This document shows, in pieces, positions 51,435 through 60,266 of a stretch of DNA of 64,000 nt (its first letter is position 1; each line of letters starts with the position of its first letter). A program made the translations under genes and the position numbers. The stretch covers positions 1 to 64,000 of the forward strand of contig PNAI01000027.1 in the NCBI GenBank assembly GCA_003169835.1. The letters are read 5' to 3'. This DNA comes from Hyphomicrobiales bacterium (GTDB taxonomy: Bacteria > Pseudomonadota > Alphaproteobacteria > Rhizobiales > Xanthobacteraceae). The notes under the pieces are model-generated. The model worked only from the letters and a program-made list of their open reading frames with translations, made no database searches and was not told where the DNA came from.

Positions 51435-52433
51435 CTACTGCAGTTTCATTTTCATGAGCCGCTCGGCATTGCCGACCATGATCTTACGCCGTGTGTCAGC
51501 ATCAAGGCCGAGTTCGTCGATGGCGGCAAGCGTTTTGGCGATGGGACCGAGCGGCGCATCGGTGGCAAACACCACGTGATCGGCGCCGAAGAATTCCAGG
51601 CCGCAGGGCAAGCCATTTTTGCCGCCAAACATGGCGGTGTCGGCGTAAAAATCGCGGAAGTAATCGAGGTGCGGCCGTTTAAGTGAGGAAAGAACCTTGG
51701 AATAATCCTCGTCGATGGTGCGGCTGCCGAGCACGTCCATGCCGGGTCCAATCCGGCCGTCGAAATACGGAATCATTCCGCCGCCAAGATGGTGGGTGAC
51801 GATTTTCAGCTTGGGATGGCGGTCGAACAGGCCGGAGAAAACCAGCCGCGCCATCGCGACCGTGGTCTCGTAAGGCCAGCCAAAACACCACCACATCTCA
51901 AAGCGCGATTTTTGTTCGGCGGTGTAGTCCGGCATGCTGGCAGTGCGCGCCGGGTGCAGCCAGATCGGCAGATCGTGGGCGGCGAGTGCTGCAAATATTG
52001 GGGCAAATCGCGGCTCGTCGAGCGGGCGCCCGGCGATGTTGGTAAATATTTGAATGCCACGCGCGCCGAGCGTCCTAATCGCGCGGTCGGCTTCCTTGAT
52101 CGCGGCATCGACGTCGTCCAATGAAACCGCCGCAACGAAGGCCGGGAAACGATCCGGGTGGCGCGCGCACAATTCGGCCATGGAATCGTTTGCGACCTGC
52201 GCGAGCTTCAGTGCGACCTCGCCCTGGGCAATATCCTCGATCGGCGGATTGGGCAGCGAGATGATCTGCCGGTAGTCGCCGAATTCGTCCATCTCGCGAA
52301 AGCGCGCGTCGAGATCGAACAGTTTTTTAACCGTGCGCAGCCGTTTTCCCATGTTTCCAAGCTTGGGCGAGCCGCGCTCAAGTTCCTGGAAATAAAGATC
52401 TGGGAAGATATGGGTGTAAATGTCGATGAGCAT
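51435..52433 (-). CDS. ACMSD-like amidohydrolase/decarboxylase family protein with Tyr for first metal His
   Basis: 332-aa TIM-barrel protein of amidohydrolase family 2 (ACMSD, 2,6-dihydroxybenzoate decarboxylase, related hydrolases). The N-terminal metal motif reads IDIYTHIFPD: the first metal residue is Tyr6 where ACMSD has His and resorcylate decarboxylases have Glu; His8 is kept. Other ligands are present: His160 (IWLHPAR), His214/215 (VTHHLGGG) and Asp292 (ATDAPLG). Start ATG 52433 (MLIDIY) is typical for the family; the frame extends to 52502. Most likely a decarboxylase or hydrolase of an aromatic or cyclic acid; substrate unknown. Confidence 0.82.
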   Translation of the reverse strand: MLIDIYTHIFPDLYFQELERGSPKLGNMGKRLRTVKKLFDLDARFREMDEFGDYRQIISLPNPPIEDIAQGEVALKLAQVANDSMAELCARHPDRFPAFVAAVSLDDVDAAIKEADRAIRTLGARGIQIFTNIAGRPLDEPRFAPIFAALAAHDLPIWLHPARTASMPDYTAEQKSRFEMWWCFGWPYETTVAMARLVFSGLFDRHPKLKIVTHHLGGGMIPYFDGRIGPGMDVLGSRTIDEDYSKVLSSLKRPHLDYFRDFYADTAMFGGKNGLPCGLEFFGADHVVFATDAPLGPIAKTLAAIDELGLDADTRRKIMVGNAERLMKMKLQ

Positions 52434-52574
52434 GGGAGATTCCGCCGATTGTTCGAGACATAGGAACCCATTCCCGTAGCGCATGAATCGGTGCCATATC
52501 AACGTCCAGATTCAACCACGACTTCCGCCTCGCCGTTGCCGGAAGTCCAAATTTCATGTTAGGTCACGGTGCCA

Positions 52575-53312
52575 ATGAGTGTCATTTCATCGCAGGACAA
52601 ACACAAAGAAATAGCGTTCTTCGACAGCCACGCTGCGGAGAGCGCCTACGACGTGTTCACGCCGGAAAGCAACTTGCGCTTGATCAATGCCTGCATTCGG
52701 CTGATGAAACCCGAGCGCGGTGCCCGCGTGGTCGATCTCGGTTGCGGGTCGGGCGTGTTCAGCGATCTCTTGCAGAGTGCCGGCTACCCGTGCATCGGTC
52801 TCGACATCAGCCCGAAATTGATCGCGATCGGACGCCGCAAATATCCAAATATCGAATTCGTCGAGGGTGACGTCGAGCACCTGCCATTTCCAGATGCGAG
52901 TATTGACGCGGTGTTGCTGAGTGGTCTGATTCATCACCTTCCCGAATCTTCGCGCTGCGCGGCCGAGGTCTTTCGCGTGTTGCGCCCGGGTGGACGTTTC
53001 GTCGCCTTCGACCCGAACCGGATGAACCCCTTCATGTGGCTTTATCGCGACCGGTCGTCGCCATTTTATAGCTCGGTGGGAGTAACGGAAAACGAGCGTC
53101 CGATCCTCGCCCGTGAGAGGGCCGACGTCTTTCGCCAGGCCGGCTTTACGGTCGGTACTGAATATTTATCGAACTTGCGCTATCGCTACGTCGCTTCGGC
53201 GAAGGTACGCTGGCTGCTGCCGATCTATAACGCCATCGATGGCATATTGGCCAGGCTGCCCTTCGCCAAGCCGTTCCGCGCGTTCGTACTCACCTACGGA
53301 GAGAAGAATTGA
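52575..53312 (+). CDS. Class I SAM-dependent methyltransferase
   Basis: 245-aa methyltransferase. SAM motif I is VVDLGCGSGVF (about 52-62), motif II region GLDISPKLI, post-II VEGDVEHLPFPDASIDAVLL, and HHLPESSRCAAEVFRVLRPGG. The C-terminal part (about 190-245) is specific to this branch and may bind a lipid or sugar acceptor. The ATG at 52575 is used; a GTG two codons earlier is possible. Its last four bases overlap the TTG start of the nucleotide-sugar dehydrogenase, so it belongs to the glycan operon. Target unknown. Confidence 0.88.
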   Translation: MSVISSQDKHKEIAFFDSHAAESAYDVFTPESNLRLINACIRLMKPERGARVVDLGCGSGVFSDLLQSAGYPCIGLDISPKLIAIGRRKYPNIEFVEGDVEHLPFPDASIDAVLLSGLIHHLPESSRCAAEVFRVLRPGGRFVAFDPNRMNPFMWLYRDRSSPFYSSVGVTENERPILARERADVFRQAGFTVGTEYLSNLRYRYVASAKVRWLLPIYNAIDGILARLPFAKPFRAFVLTYGEKN

Positions 53313-54553
53313 ACGTCACCGACATTCGGGGCCGGTCCCGGACAGCGCCTTCGGCGGCGCAGACCGCGGACTTGACCGTTGTCGGCGGAGCCGGGCACGT
53401 CGGGGTTCCGCTCGTGCTGGCGTTCGCGTCCAAGGGGTCGAGCGTCAACGTCAACGATCTCAATGAGGACACGCTTACGACGCTCAAAGGCGGCCGTCTT
53501 CCATTTATCGAACACGGCGCTGACGAGCTGCTGACCAAAGCGCTCAAAGACAAGCGTCTCTTCTTCACAAGCAAGCCGAGCGAGATTTCCACCAAGGGCC
53601 CGGTGATCATCACGATTGGAACGCCGGTCGATAAGTTCCTCAATCCGGAACGGAAAGTCATTCAAGACTGCATCGATGCGCTGCTGCCGCACTTGCACGA
53701 CGGCCAGCTTCTCGTTCTGCGCTCCACGCTCTACCCAGGCACCACGGACTGGATCGATGGCCATATCAAATCGAATGGACGCAAACTGAAGGTCGCGTTC
53801 TGTCCGGAGCGGATTGTGCAGGGGTTCGGGATCGAAGAACTGGGCCGGATGCCGCAAATCATCAGCGGCACTACTCGCGAAGCCGAAGAAGAAGCCGCCA
53901 ATCTGTTCAAGCAGGTCGCGCCGGAACTCGTGACGCTTGCACCGATCGAAGCTGAGTTCGCGAAACTGTTCAACAACGCGTATCGCTATATCGAATTCGC
54001 CGTGACCAATCAGTTCTATCTCATCGCAAAGTCGGCGGGGCTCGATTACCACCGCATCCTGGGCGCGATGAAGCACAATTATCCGCGCGCCAAGAATATC
54101 CCGCGGCCCGGATTCGCCGCGGGTCCGTGCCTTGTCAAGGACACGATGCAGCTGTTGGCGTTCGCGAGCAACGAGTTCGGCCTTGGCAACACGGCCATCC
54201 TCGTCAATGAGGGCCTGCCCCTGCACGTGATCAATGCGCTGAAGCGCGACTACGATTTGACCAAGATGTCGATCGGATTGCTGGGGATGGCCTTTAAGCC
54301 CGAGATCGACGACGTACGCTCCTCACTGAGCTACAAATTCAAAAAGTCGCTGGCGGGTCAGGCGCGCGAGGTGCTGACCACAGATCCGTTCGTCACCACC
54401 GACCCCGAACTGCTGCCGCTCGACGAGGTGATCGCGCGCGCCGACCTGCTGATCCTGTGCACACCGCATCAGTGTTACAAGAGCGCGGATCTGAAGGGAA
54501 AACCGGTGGCAGATGTCTGGGGTTTTCTCGAGAAAGCCAACGTCGTTTACTGA
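53309..54553 (+). CDS. UDP-sugar 6-dehydrogenase family protein (WecC/WbpA-like)
   Basis: 414-aa nucleotide-sugar dehydrogenase that oxidises the C6 hydroxyl of an NDP-hexose to the uronate in two NAD-dependent steps. NAD motif VVGGAGHVGVPL (about 24-35), thiol nucleophile in GPCLVKDT (Cys274), catalytic-base region EAEFAKLFNNAYR (about 214-226). A longer N-terminus precedes the Rossmann strand. The start is TTG at 53309 within TTGA overlapping the methyltransferase stop, with GGAGAGAAG upstream; no ATG is close. Likely substrate is UDP-GlcNAc/ManNAc or UDP-glucose. Confidence 0.92.
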   Translation: MNVTDIRGRSRTAPSAAQTADLTVVGGAGHVGVPLVLAFASKGSSVNVNDLNEDTLTTLKGGRLPFIEHGADELLTKALKDKRLFFTSKPSEISTKGPVIITIGTPVDKFLNPERKVIQDCIDALLPHLHDGQLLVLRSTLYPGTTDWIDGHIKSNGRKLKVAFCPERIVQGFGIEELGRMPQIISGTTREAEEEAANLFKQVAPELVTLAPIEAEFAKLFNNAYRYIEFAVTNQFYLIAKSAGLDYHRILGAMKHNYPRAKNIPRPGFAAGPCLVKDTMQLLAFASNEFGLGNTAILVNEGLPLHVINALKRDYDLTKMSIGLLGMAFKPEIDDVRSSLSYKFKKSLAGQAREVLTTDPFVTTDPELLPLDEVIARADLLILCTPHQCYKSADLKGKPVADVWGFLEKANVVY

Positions 54554-54556
54554 GCG

Positions 54557-55306
54557 ATGGCGCCGCAACTCGACATCGTCATTCCCGTCTACAACGAAGG
54601 CCAAAATATCCTTGCCACGCTCAGCGCGCTCGTGCGCGAGGTCAAGACGCCCGCGCGGATCCTGATTGTCTATGACCTTGCCGACGACGACACACTGCCG
54701 GTGATCCGCAACAATCCGCAAGCGCACGCCGGCATCGCGGTCGAATTCGTGCGCAATCCCGGCCGCGGTGCGCATAAGGCAGTGATGACCGGGTTTGCGG
54801 CGAGCACCGCGCCGTACATCGTGATGCTTCCCGCCGATGACGATTTCAACGCCGGTATCCTCGATAAAATGGTCGCGCTGGCACAACAAGGCTGCGATAT
54901 CGTGTGCGCGAGCCGTTTCATGCCGGGTGGGAAGATGAAAGGCGCGCCGCTGCTCAAGGACGCGCTGGTGCGCGCGGGGGCATTTACGCTTTATTACCTC
55001 GCGCGGTTGCCGACGCAGGACGCCAGCAGCGGCTTTCGATTGTTTTCGCGCCGTGTCGTGCACGAGATCGTGGTCGAGTCCGATCAGGGATTCTGCTACA
55101 GCATAGAACTTCTGGTGAAGGTACACAGGCTGGGCTGGCGCATCGGCGAAGTTCCGGCGCTCTGGTTCGAGCGCAAGCACGGGCAAAGCCGTTTTCGCGT
55201 GTTGAAATGGCTGCCGGCTTATCTGCGCTGGTATCTCTACGCCTTCGCCACCACTTATCTGCGCCGGCCGCCAAGCACTGTTGCGATGAAACCGGCACAA
55301 ACCTAA
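54557..55306 (+). CDS. Family 2 glycosyltransferase (polyprenyl-phosphate sugar transferase type)
   Basis: 249-aa GT2 enzyme. The DXD metal/nucleotide site is PADDDFN (94-96) after IVMLP, the N-terminal strand is LDIVIPVYNEGQNI, and RNPGRGAHKAVMTGF and SSGFRLFSRRVV are the dolichol-phosphate-mannose-synthase-like blocks. It would transfer a sugar to a polyprenyl phosphate or glycan acceptor. Starts three bases after the dehydrogenase stop, so it is the third gene of the operon. No C-terminal membrane domain is attached; the large membrane protein next to it (opposite strand) might be the later glycosyltransferase. Confidence 0.9.
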   Translation: MAPQLDIVIPVYNEGQNILATLSALVREVKTPARILIVYDLADDDTLPVIRNNPQAHAGIAVEFVRNPGRGAHKAVMTGFAASTAPYIVMLPADDDFNAGILDKMVALAQQGCDIVCASRFMPGGKMKGAPLLKDALVRAGAFTLYYLARLPTQDASSGFRLFSRRVVHEIVVESDQGFCYSIELLVKVHRLGWRIGEVPALWFERKHGQSRFRVLKWLPAYLRWYLYAFATTYLRRPPSTVAMKPAQT

Positions 55307-55315
55307 CTGGCGCCA

Positions 55316-55867
55316 ATGACCGAGGAATGGCCAAAAATTCGCTCGCGCAGGGTCACCAAGGTGTCGCCCTGGATGGATATCATCGCGCGCGAAGTCGAAT
55401 TCACACCAAGCGCACCGCTGGAAACTTATCACGCGGTTGGTCAGGCGGATTACCTCGCGATCGTTGCGCGCACGCCGGACGGCCGCATTCCGATCGTGCG
55501 GCAATACCGGCCCGCGATCGAAGCGTTTTCCTGGGAGTTGCCCGCGGGTCTGGTCGATCCCGGCGAGCAGCCGATCGACAGCGCGCGGCGGGAGTTGATG
55601 GAGGAAACCGGCTATCCGGCGCGGGTCATCCATCCGCTCGGAATGGCGGCCGCGTGCACGGGCCGATTGAGCAACCGCGTCTATTCCTTCTTTGTGGAAA
55701 CCGGCGAACGCGAAGCAGCGTTCAAGCCGGAGCCCGGGCTTTCGGTCACATTGATGACGCCGGCCGAGTTGCTGCGGATGATCCGAGCGGGCGAGTTCGT
55801 GCAGCAATTGCATCTCGGCGCGCTCATGCTCGCGGAACTGCATTCCTTTCTCAAGCTATCGCGCTGA
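55316..55867 (+). CDS. Nudix hydrolase (ADP-ribose/nucleotide-sugar pyrophosphatase-like)
   Basis: 183-aa hydrolase with a perfect Nudix box between Gly78 and Tyr100: GX5EX7REUXEEXGU (REL at 92-94, Glu96 and Glu97). The VRQYRPAIEAFSWELPAGL segment before it is typical of ADP-sugar diphosphatases. It cleaves an NDP-sugar or ADP-ribose into phosphates. Ten bases after the glycosyltransferase stop, so it may clear nucleotide-sugar intermediates or side products of the glycan pathway. It converges on the membrane-protein gene with a 5-base gap. Confidence 0.9.
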   Translation: MTEEWPKIRSRRVTKVSPWMDIIAREVEFTPSAPLETYHAVGQADYLAIVARTPDGRIPIVRQYRPAIEAFSWELPAGLVDPGEQPIDSARRELMEETGYPARVIHPLGMAAACTGRLSNRVYSFFVETGEREAAFKPEPGLSVTLMTPAELLRMIRAGEFVQQLHLGALMLAELHSFLKLSR

Positions 55868-55872
55868 TTTTT

Positions 55873-58059
55873 TCAGGCGCGCATAGCTTTCGTCATTCCC
55901 GCAACGCGCATGCACCATTCGAGGCCACGCGCGAGCGCCACTGTGACCGGATGCCCAGCGAACCATTCCACGAATTTCGGAAACCGGCGCCGCGACAAAT
56001 CGAGTCCTTCCATCCGCATCCACACCGCGCATACGACGAGCGTCAAAAACCATGTGACGTAGTAGTAACGCCCGGAGGGTGGATAGAAGAGCGCGACAAC
56101 GTGTCCCGCGAGCGCCGCGGTCGCGACCAACCGCAGCCAGGGACCGAAAGATCGTCCCCGAATCAGCACCCGCAGCAACACCATCACGGCGATCGCGTTG
56201 ATCGGCAACGTCAGCAGCATCTCGGATGGGCCACTGAGCCAACCGCCGATCTGCACCGTCACATGCGTTAGATCCCCGCCAAAGAGATCGAGGTGAACGA
56301 GGTCGCGGAGCGCAGCGAGATAGACCGCCGGCGGTGTCGGGAAATTCGCCGGTTCGGTGACATTGCTGCTGAACAACACGAATACGCCGCCGAAGTACCA
56401 GTTGTGCAGCGCCATGCTCAGCACTGGCAGGAATCCGAGGCACATGCCGGCGAGCCGCCGATACTGCACCTGCCAGAGTGCTGCGACGCCGGCGCCGCCT
56501 AGCAGTACGCCCGCGATCGGCGCCAAATTTGGGCGCACGAACAGCGCGAGGAAAAATAGCAATCCCGCTCCCAGCGCCGTCGTAAAACGATCATCGGGGC
56601 CGCTCTGCGTGCGGCCAATGAGGAGCAAGAGGCCCGCGAGCAGAAACGTTGCGGCGGCAGGATCGGCAAAACCCCGCGCCGCCCATTTCACGTAGAGAAA
56701 ATAGCTCGTGCCGAATAATGCGCCGATCGGTATCGCCACAAAAATAATGATCATCCCGAGCGCCCAGTTCGGCGGCACGAAGCGGCGAAACACGTCAAAC
56801 GCCAGCGCCGGCAGCGCAAGCATGAGCGAAAGATAGCCGAGATTGGTATCGCCGAAGACGAAACGCTCCAAGGCGCGCAAATATCGCAGCCCTGGACCGC
56901 CATAGTAGAAGATGCTTTCCTCGCCGCGCAGTGCGGCTGCGAAATCACCGGCCAGCAAGTGTTGTGCGATCCTGCGCGCGACACCCTCGTAGAACAGACT
57001 ATCATCGCCGCCTTCGTGCGGCCGCCAGCCTCCGATGAAGTTCGCGTCGTTGAGCACAACGACGACCAGCGCCGCACCGACCAAAGCGAACGGAAGCACC
57101 GGCCGGTATGAGCGCCAGCGCAGTAAGAAGCCCAGCACAGCGCAGGTGCCGATGAGCGCGAGCATCGGCTCAATCAATGGACGCAGCCGGATCGCCGCCG
57201 AGGGCTGCAAGTGCATTGCCAAAGGTGCGTCTTGCGCAATCGCAACACCAAAGATTTTCCGTCCGACGTCGGCCGCTTCGATGGTCCGGCATTCCATCGT
57301 GGCGTGCCGCTGCGCGGTGAATTTCTCGACCGGTTCTTCCCACAGCACATAGCCGGTCCAGCACAGGCGGCTGCCGACGAAATCCGCCGGAAACCGGTAC
57401 ATCGCGAACCACGGCATGGTCAGATGCCATTGGTGGAAAACCGCCTGCCACGGGCGACGGAACGCCTCGGCACCACGTAAGCGCGATGCGCGGGTCAAAT
57501 CGCTTTGGGTCGAATTCCAGTTGTATTTACTTTCGTTCACGAAACCGAGCCGTTGCCAGGTGGCGTCCTCGAAATCGATACCGGTCACGCGCCGCGAATA
57601 GGCGGGCCGGTCGTAGATGCCGTCGGCGGAAAACGCATAGGCGCGGTCGGGGAACCCCTGGGCGCGCCAGCATCCCGCTACCGTACGATCGCAGCGGCGT
57701 TCGGGCGGATACTGCGCATCGAATGCCGCCTGCATGAAGGCGAAAGCTTCCGAAGGCAGCCCCTGCTCGAGCGCGCCGCCGCGGCCATCGACAATGAAGA
57801 CGTTGTGGCCTTCGTCGATCCGCGGCGCGGGGAATAAAGTCTTGCCAAACACCACGGTCATCACGACGGCGAAGGCTGCAAGCCAGGCCATGGGCCGCGG
57901 CGAAATCGCGCCAGCAAAGATCGCCACCGCTGCGATAAGAAGAAGGGCGTAGCGGAACAGATCGTTGATCGGGAGCCCAAGCGCGGCCATGACGAGCAGG
58001 AGCGCCGCAAACTTGCGCCAAGCGCCGGACGTGCCACTGGCCTGAGATGACGGATTCAA
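55873..58059 (-). CDS. Large polytopic membrane protein, possible GT-C-type glycosyltransferase
   Basis: About 728 aa. One short span near the start, a large extracytoplasmic segment (about 75-310, including Trp/Tyr-rich blocks such as FHQWHLTMPWFAMYRFP), then ten or more membrane spans to the C-terminus. The overall plan (mixed loop plus many spans) resembles polyprenyl-phosphate-sugar-dependent GT-C enzymes or PMT-like mannosyltransferases. I see no certain catalytic DD/DE motif, though a FIGGWRPHEGGDDSLFYEG segment (about residues 350-370) offers Asp/Glu residues in a first-loop position. No ATG lies near the frame start; TTG 58059 is my choice. Other starts are possible. Confidence 0.7.
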   Translation of the reverse strand: MNPSSQASGTSGAWRKFAALLLVMAALGLPINDLFRYALLLIAAVAIFAGAISPRPMAWLAAFAVVMTVVFGKTLFPAPRIDEGHNVFIVDGRGGALEQGLPSEAFAFMQAAFDAQYPPERRCDRTVAGCWRAQGFPDRAYAFSADGIYDRPAYSRRVTGIDFEDATWQRLGFVNESKYNWNSTQSDLTRASRLRGAEAFRRPWQAVFHQWHLTMPWFAMYRFPADFVGSRLCWTGYVLWEEPVEKFTAQRHATMECRTIEAADVGRKIFGVAIAQDAPLAMHLQPSAAIRLRPLIEPMLALIGTCAVLGFLLRWRSYRPVLPFALVGAALVVVVLNDANFIGGWRPHEGGDDSLFYEGVARRIAQHLLAGDFAAALRGEESIFYYGGPGLRYLRALERFVFGDTNLGYLSLMLALPALAFDVFRRFVPPNWALGMIIIFVAIPIGALFGTSYFLYVKWAARGFADPAAATFLLAGLLLLIGRTQSGPDDRFTTALGAGLLFFLALFVRPNLAPIAGVLLGGAGVAALWQVQYRRLAGMCLGFLPVLSMALHNWYFGGVFVLFSSNVTEPANFPTPPAVYLAALRDLVHLDLFGGDLTHVTVQIGGWLSGPSEMLLTLPINAIAVMVLLRVLIRGRSFGPWLRLVATAALAGHVVALFYPPSGRYYYVTWFLTLVVCAVWMRMEGLDLSRRRFPKFVEWFAGHPVTVALARGLEWCMRVAGMTKAMRA

Positions 58060-58189
58060 TTGAACAAGCCCGCAATGGTTGACTGGACGGTAGCGTCCGG
58101 TCAAAGCCTTGTCGATGTGAACTCTTGACCGGCGTGCAGTTGCCGACCAGATTGCCGATAATTTAGCGAACAACCAGCAGGGCGTCGCT

Positions 58190-59251
58190 TTGATTCGACT
58201 CGGCATCGTGGGCTGCAACTACGGACGCACGGTCCAGCTGCCGGCGTTTCGCAACGACCCGCGTTGCATCGTGCTCGCGCTTGCCGGGACCGATGCGGCG
58301 CGGACGGCGGAGCTTGCGCGCCAATCCGGGATCGCAATGGCTTTCGGCGACTGGAAGGAGCTGATCGAGAAGGCGGACATCGATGCGGTGGTCATCGCAA
58401 CGCCTCCGCAGTTCCAGCCGCAGATCGCCACGCGCGCGCTCGAACGCGGCAAGGCGGTGTTCGTTGAAAAGCCGATGGCCGCCAACCTTGAAGGCGCAGC
58501 CGCCATGCTGGCGGCAGCCGCGAAGGGCGGCAAAACCGCGATGATCGACTTCAATTTCACCGAACTGCCGGCATGGCGCAAGACAAAGGCGCTGATCGAC
58601 GCGGGCGCGATCGGCCGGTTGCGGCATGTCGTCGTCACTTGGAACGTCGAAAATCAATCGACAAAATTGCGGCTCAAGAACTGGAAGACGAGCGGCGATT
58701 CTGGCGGCGGCACGCTGGGCAATTTCGCAAGTCACTCGCTGCATTATTTCGAATGGCTTTGCGGGCCGATCAGCGAACTTTCCGCACGCCTGGCGAGCCT
58801 GCCGGACGATCCGGCGCTGGAAACCACGGTCACCCTCTCGCTCGGCTTTAATTCGGGTGCGAGCGGAAGCCTGGCCGTGAGCAGCGCCGCTTATCTTGGT
58901 TCGGGTCACCGGTTGGAGTTTTACGGCGAAGACGGCACGCTGGTGCTGGCCAATACGACCTCCGACTATATGCGCGGATTTACGTTGCACCACGCGCGAC
59001 GTCCGGCCGCAGCCCTCGAACTGGTCGCGGTCGATCTCGATCCGCTCGACAAAGTCGCGCTCGACGGCCGCATTGCTCCGGTCTCGCGGCTTGCGAGCCG
59101 TTTCCTCGATGCGATCGAACAGAGAAAGTCCGTGCAGCCTGGTTTCGTCGAGGGCTATCGTGTCCAGATGCTGCTCGATGCGGCGCGCCGTTCGCACGCG
59201 CTCGGTAGCTCGGTAAATACCAGCGAGCCTGCAAAAATGGAGCAGATTTAG
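58190..59251 (+). CDS. Gfo/Idh/MocA-family NAD(P)-dependent sugar oxidoreductase
   Basis: 353-aa oxidoreductase. The nucleotide-binding strand is LGIVGCNYGR (about 4-13), the catalytic EKP triad is Glu93-Lys94-Pro95, and the substrate domain contains GGGTLGNFASHSLHYFEWL, whose His residues match the usual active-site position. It oxidises or reduces a sugar hydroxyl, commonly at C3 of a nucleotide sugar (WbpB/WlbA-type). The start is TTG at 58190 with AGGG upstream; there is no ATG nearby. The next gene begins at the following base. Confidence 0.9.
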   Translation: MIRLGIVGCNYGRTVQLPAFRNDPRCIVLALAGTDAARTAELARQSGIAMAFGDWKELIEKADIDAVVIATPPQFQPQIATRALERGKAVFVEKPMAANLEGAAAMLAAAAKGGKTAMIDFNFTELPAWRKTKALIDAGAIGRLRHVVVTWNVENQSTKLRLKNWKTSGDSGGGTLGNFASHSLHYFEWLCGPISELSARLASLPDDPALETTVTLSLGFNSGASGSLAVSSAAYLGSGHRLEFYGEDGTLVLANTTSDYMRGFTLHHARRPAAALELVAVDLDPLDKVALDGRIAPVSRLASRFLDAIEQRKSVQPGFVEGYRVQMLLDAARRSHALGSSVNTSEPAKMEQI

Positions 59252-60229
59252 GTGAAACGAATTCTCGTCACGGGTGGCAGCGGATTCATCGGTTCTGCGC
59301 TGGTGCAGGCGCTGGTGCGGGACGGCAATCGCGTGCGCGTGCTCGACGACAATTCGCGCGGTGCACCGCGACGGCTCAAAACAGTCGAGAAAGACATCGA
59401 GTTCATTGCAGGCGACATTCGTGATGCCAAGGCGGTGGAAGCCGCGGTCCGCGGAATGGATGAAGTGCACCATCTCGCCTATGTCAACGGAACGGAATTC
59501 TTCTACAGCGCGCCAGAGCTTGTGCTCGACGTCGGCGTCAAGGGCATGCTCAATGTGGTCGATGCGTGCCGAAATGCAAATGTGCGCTCGCTGGTGCTGG
59601 CTTCGAGCTCGGAGGTCTATCAGACGCCGCCGAAAACCCCGACCGATGAGAGCGCGCCGCTGATTGTACCCGACCCGACCAACGCGCGTTATTCCTACGG
59701 TGGCGGAAAAATCATCAGCGAGTTGATCGCGATCAACTACGGCCGCAAATTTTTCGACCGCGTGCTGATCTTCCGCCCGCATAATGTCTATGGACCGGAC
59801 ATGGGATGGGAGCACGTCATCCCGCAGTTTGCCCGGCGCCTTAAAAAAGCCGCGGCGCAACAGCCCGGCGGGCCGCTGCCATTCGAGATTCAAGGCGACG
59901 GCCGGCAGACCCGCAGCTTTTGTCATGTCGACGATCTGGTGCGCGGCGTGATGGCGATGCGGGCAAAGGGCGAGCATCTCGGCATCTATCACGTCGGCAC
60001 GACCGAGGAGATCAGTATCGCGGAGCTGGCGCGGCGGGTGGCGGCGCACGTCAAACGCGAGATTGCGCTTAAATTTAGCCCCGCCCCGGCCGGCGGTACC
60101 TCGCGGCGATGCCCGGATATCACGAAGCTTTCGAAGCTCGGTTATGCGCCGCAAGTTCCGCTCGCCACCGGCCTGCCGCCAACCGTCGACTGGTACTGGG
60201 CGAACGAAAGCCTTGCGCCGCCGGCGTGA
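59252..60229 (+). CDS. Extended SDR NAD-dependent epimerase/dehydratase
   Basis: 325-aa extended short-chain dehydrogenase. NAD motif TGGSGFIGSA (7-16), ASSSEVY (118 region), catalytic pair Tyr149-Lys153 in YSYGGGK and RPHNVYGP. It is of the GalE/RmlB/UDP-glucuronate epimerase group acting on nucleotide sugars. GTG start at 59252, the base after the TAG of the preceding gene; AGCAG/GAGCAG lies upstream. Operon with the Gfo/Idh/MocA gene before and the C-methyltransferase after. Epimerase versus 4,6-dehydratase is unresolved. Confidence 0.9.
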   Translation: MKRILVTGGSGFIGSALVQALVRDGNRVRVLDDNSRGAPRRLKTVEKDIEFIAGDIRDAKAVEAAVRGMDEVHHLAYVNGTEFFYSAPELVLDVGVKGMLNVVDACRNANVRSLVLASSSEVYQTPPKTPTDESAPLIVPDPTNARYSYGGGKIISELIAINYGRKFFDRVLIFRPHNVYGPDMGWEHVIPQFARRLKKAAAQQPGGPLPFEIQGDGRQTRSFCHVDDLVRGVMAMRAKGEHLGIYHVGTTEEISIAELARRVAAHVKREIALKFSPAPAGGTSRRCPDITKLSKLGYAPQVPLATGLPPTVDWYWANESLAPPA

Positions 60230-60266
60230 TTCATTGCATCACCATCGCGATCATGGAGATCACCGC

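Noticed and set aside
54323-55843. 506-codon minus-strand frame
   Set aside because: Overlaps the dehydrogenase, GT2 and Nudix genes; composition is typical shadow.
58163-60154. 663-codon minus-strand frame over the oxidoreductase and epimerase genes
   Set aside because: Shadow of two genes with clear Rossmann, EKP and YxxxK motifs; no domain recognisable.
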